Below are positions 62,753 through 64,000 of a DNA stretch of 64,000 nucleotides, one piece after another. This DNA is from Lachnospiraceae bacterium (GTDB taxonomy: Bacteria > Bacillota > Clostridia > Lachnospirales > Lachnospiraceae). Under the pieces are notes generated by a model that saw only the letters and a program-made list of their open reading frames with translations, searched no databases and was not told the DNA's origin. The stretch lies in NCBI GenBank assembly GCA_910574885.1, contig CAJTDD010000013.1, forward strand, positions 1 to 64,000, in the 5' to 3' direction. A program made the position numbers and the translations under genes. Positions within the stretch are counted from its first letter, which is position 1; every line of letters begins with the position of its first letter.

Positions 62753-64000
62753 CGCTTTTTATCCTTCCCAAGGCGCTGTTCTCGGCCGCCTTCTTCTCCC
62801 ATGTTCCGGAATAATATCTCACTGCCCCCACAAGCGCCGCACATATCCAGGTCAGAGGAGAGACGAACCAAAGCCCCCGGTATCCGAACAGCCTTGGGAA
62901 CAATAACGCGCACCCGATTCTCGTCACGACCTCGCTCACTCCCATGAGTACCGTCACCGATACGTCCCCAGACGCCCGCAGGATATTGTGATAGACTACC
63001 AGTATCCCCCCGGCGATGAAAAATCCCGTAAATATCCGCATATATTCCACGCCGAACCGGATTGCCTCTGGCGTCTGGGTAAACGCCTCCATAATCGGCC
63101 GGGCGCACACGAACGTCACCGGACAGAAGATACCGTAACATACCCCATTCATCACATACGCGCTGCGGACCCCTTTCCTGACCCGTCCGAAATCACCCGC
63201 GCCCACATTCTGCCCGGTAAATGTCCCAAGGGAACTGCCGATTGCGTCTGCAAGCTGAAACCCCAGCCCCTCTACCTTCATGCAGACCCCGTAGGCAACA
63301 ATCATGGTCGTCCCGTATGTATTGATTACTGCCTGAAGCGTCATGTCTGATATGGAAATAATGCTCATCTGCAGCCCCGTAGGAAGTCCGTAACGCAATA
63401 CCTGCCCCGCCAGATAAAAATCCAGTTTCCATTCTGTCTTTCTGATCCGCAGAAACGGCAGTATCCTCCATGCATACCACATACAGAGTATCCCGGAGAT
63501 CATCTGTGCAAGTACCGTGGCAAACGCCGCCCCCGCCGTCCCCATGGGAATCCACGCCACGAACACGATGTCCAGAAACACATTCAGCACACTGGATACA
63601 ATCAGGAACAACAGGGGGACTAGGGAATTCCCCAAGGCGCGCAGCACAGACGAGCTGAAATTATACAGCATCGTCCCGCAGCTCCCGGCATAAATGACCA
63701 TAAGGTACGCCCCTGCCGCCGGAAGCAGCGCCTCCGAAGTCCGAAGGATGCGAAGCAGCGGATTCACCGTCAGCATTCCTCCCACCGTAATCAGAGCCGT
63801 CATCCCCGCCGCCACATACGCTCCCGCCACAAAGGTATGGCGTATCTGATCTTCCTGCTGTGCGCCGTAATACTGAGATATTACCACGCTGACTCCCGTT
63901 GTCACTCCCATCATGATTGAAAACAGCATGTACATCGCCGTCCCGGCAATACTGACCGCCGCCAGGGCCTCATCCCCCAGAAACCTTCCTACGATATAAG
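62745..64000 (-). CDS. MATE-family efflux transporter (5' end cut)
   Basis: The frame stays open through the window edge: upstream of the ATG at 63935 it continues as YIVGRFLGDEALAAVSIAGTAMYM, the usual MATE N-terminal pattern, so the true start lies beyond 64000. Visible are about ten of the twelve helices and the typical block VSVVISQYYGAQQEDQIRH. The C-terminus is complete. Substrate unknown; possibly a cation or drug antiporter. Confidence 0.9.
   Translation of the reverse strand, partial: YIVGRFLGDEALAAVSIAGTAMYMLFSIMMGVTTGVSVVISQYYGAQQEDQIRHTFVAGAYVAAGMTALITVGGMLTVNPLLRILRTSEALLPAAGAYLMVIYAGSCGTMLYNFSSSVLRALGNSLVPLLFLIVSSVLNVFLDIVFVAWIPMGTAGAAFATVLAQMISGILCMWYAWRILPFLRIRKTEWKLDFYLAGQVLRYGLPTGLQMSIISISDMTLQAVINTYGTTMIVAYGVCMKVEGLGFQLADAIGSSLGTFTGQNVGAGDFGRVRKGVRSAYVMNGVCYGIFCPVTFVCARPIMEAFTQTPEAIRFGVEYMRIFTGFFIAGGILVVYHNILRASGDVSVTVLMGVSEVVTRIGCALLFPRLFGYRGLWFVSPLTWICAALVGAVRYYSGTWEKKAAENSALGRIKSDV

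Overview
This window looks like a chromosomal segment of a gut-type Gram-positive anaerobe of the Lachnospiraceae (Clostridia). The order priA-def-fmt-zinc protease-rsmB-rlmN-PP2C phosphatase-PASTA kinase-rsgA-rpe-thiN is the conserved Firmicutes block. MurE carries the DNPR motif of diaminopimelate-adding enzymes, a CIRCE operator precedes htpG, and a LoaP-type antiterminator heads a glycan cluster. This placement is inferred from gene content and protein style; no 16S gene is present.

Layout. 1-14.1 kb: the minus-strand housekeeping block from thiN back to murE. 14.3-15.6 kb: pepT on the plus strand. 15.6-17.5 kb: a frameshifted Rpn-type nuclease gene and yitT. 17.6-34.9 kb: a minus-strand surface-polysaccharide operon headed by loaP. 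It holds PglE/PglC/PglD-like functions (initiating sugar), four glycosyltransferase domains in three genes, an EpsG-type polymerase, WbpA/WbpB/WbpE-like enzymes (an aminated uronic acid), ATP-grasp, HAD and AsnB-like modification genes, a broken SGNH esterase, a Wzx flippase and a left-handed beta-helix acetyltransferase. 35.0-35.2 kb: tRNA-Pro and tRNA-Gly beside the cluster promoter end. 35.3-43.0 kb: a 2-hydroxyacid dehydrogenase, lspA-like gene, small coiled-coil gene, Csp-like subtilase, clpX, ligA and an RluF-type pseudouridine synthase. 43.0-46.5 kb: a DHHW/MBOAT/SGNH O-acylation operon. 46.6-51.6 kb: a small conserved gene, a chemoreceptor and htpG with CIRCE. 51.9-55.2 kb: two neighbouring AAA-ATPase/PD-(D/E)XK genes. 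55.3-64 kb: an ABC transporter, a GNAT enzyme, a GH20 hexosaminidase with an AraC regulator, and a MATE transporter cut by the window edge.

The most unusual signal is a family of short palindromic repeats (about 60 bp; at least five good copies plus two degenerate ones). They sit between genes and also inside genes. One copy is a clean 60-bp, 20-codon in-frame duplication-insertion in a HAD hydrolase gene; another lies in the N-terminal coding region of the AsnB-like gene. Two predicted mini-hairpins keep their pairing by compensatory changes between copies. The glycan operon also has two G10 homopolymer tracts inside coding sequence (AsnB-like gene and a fused glycosyltransferase), which are candidates for phase variation. 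Together they suggest that the surface glycan made here may vary: one tract could switch a predicted amidotransferase-like gene on or off, the other could trim an extra domain from a glycosyltransferase. These functional readings are inferences.
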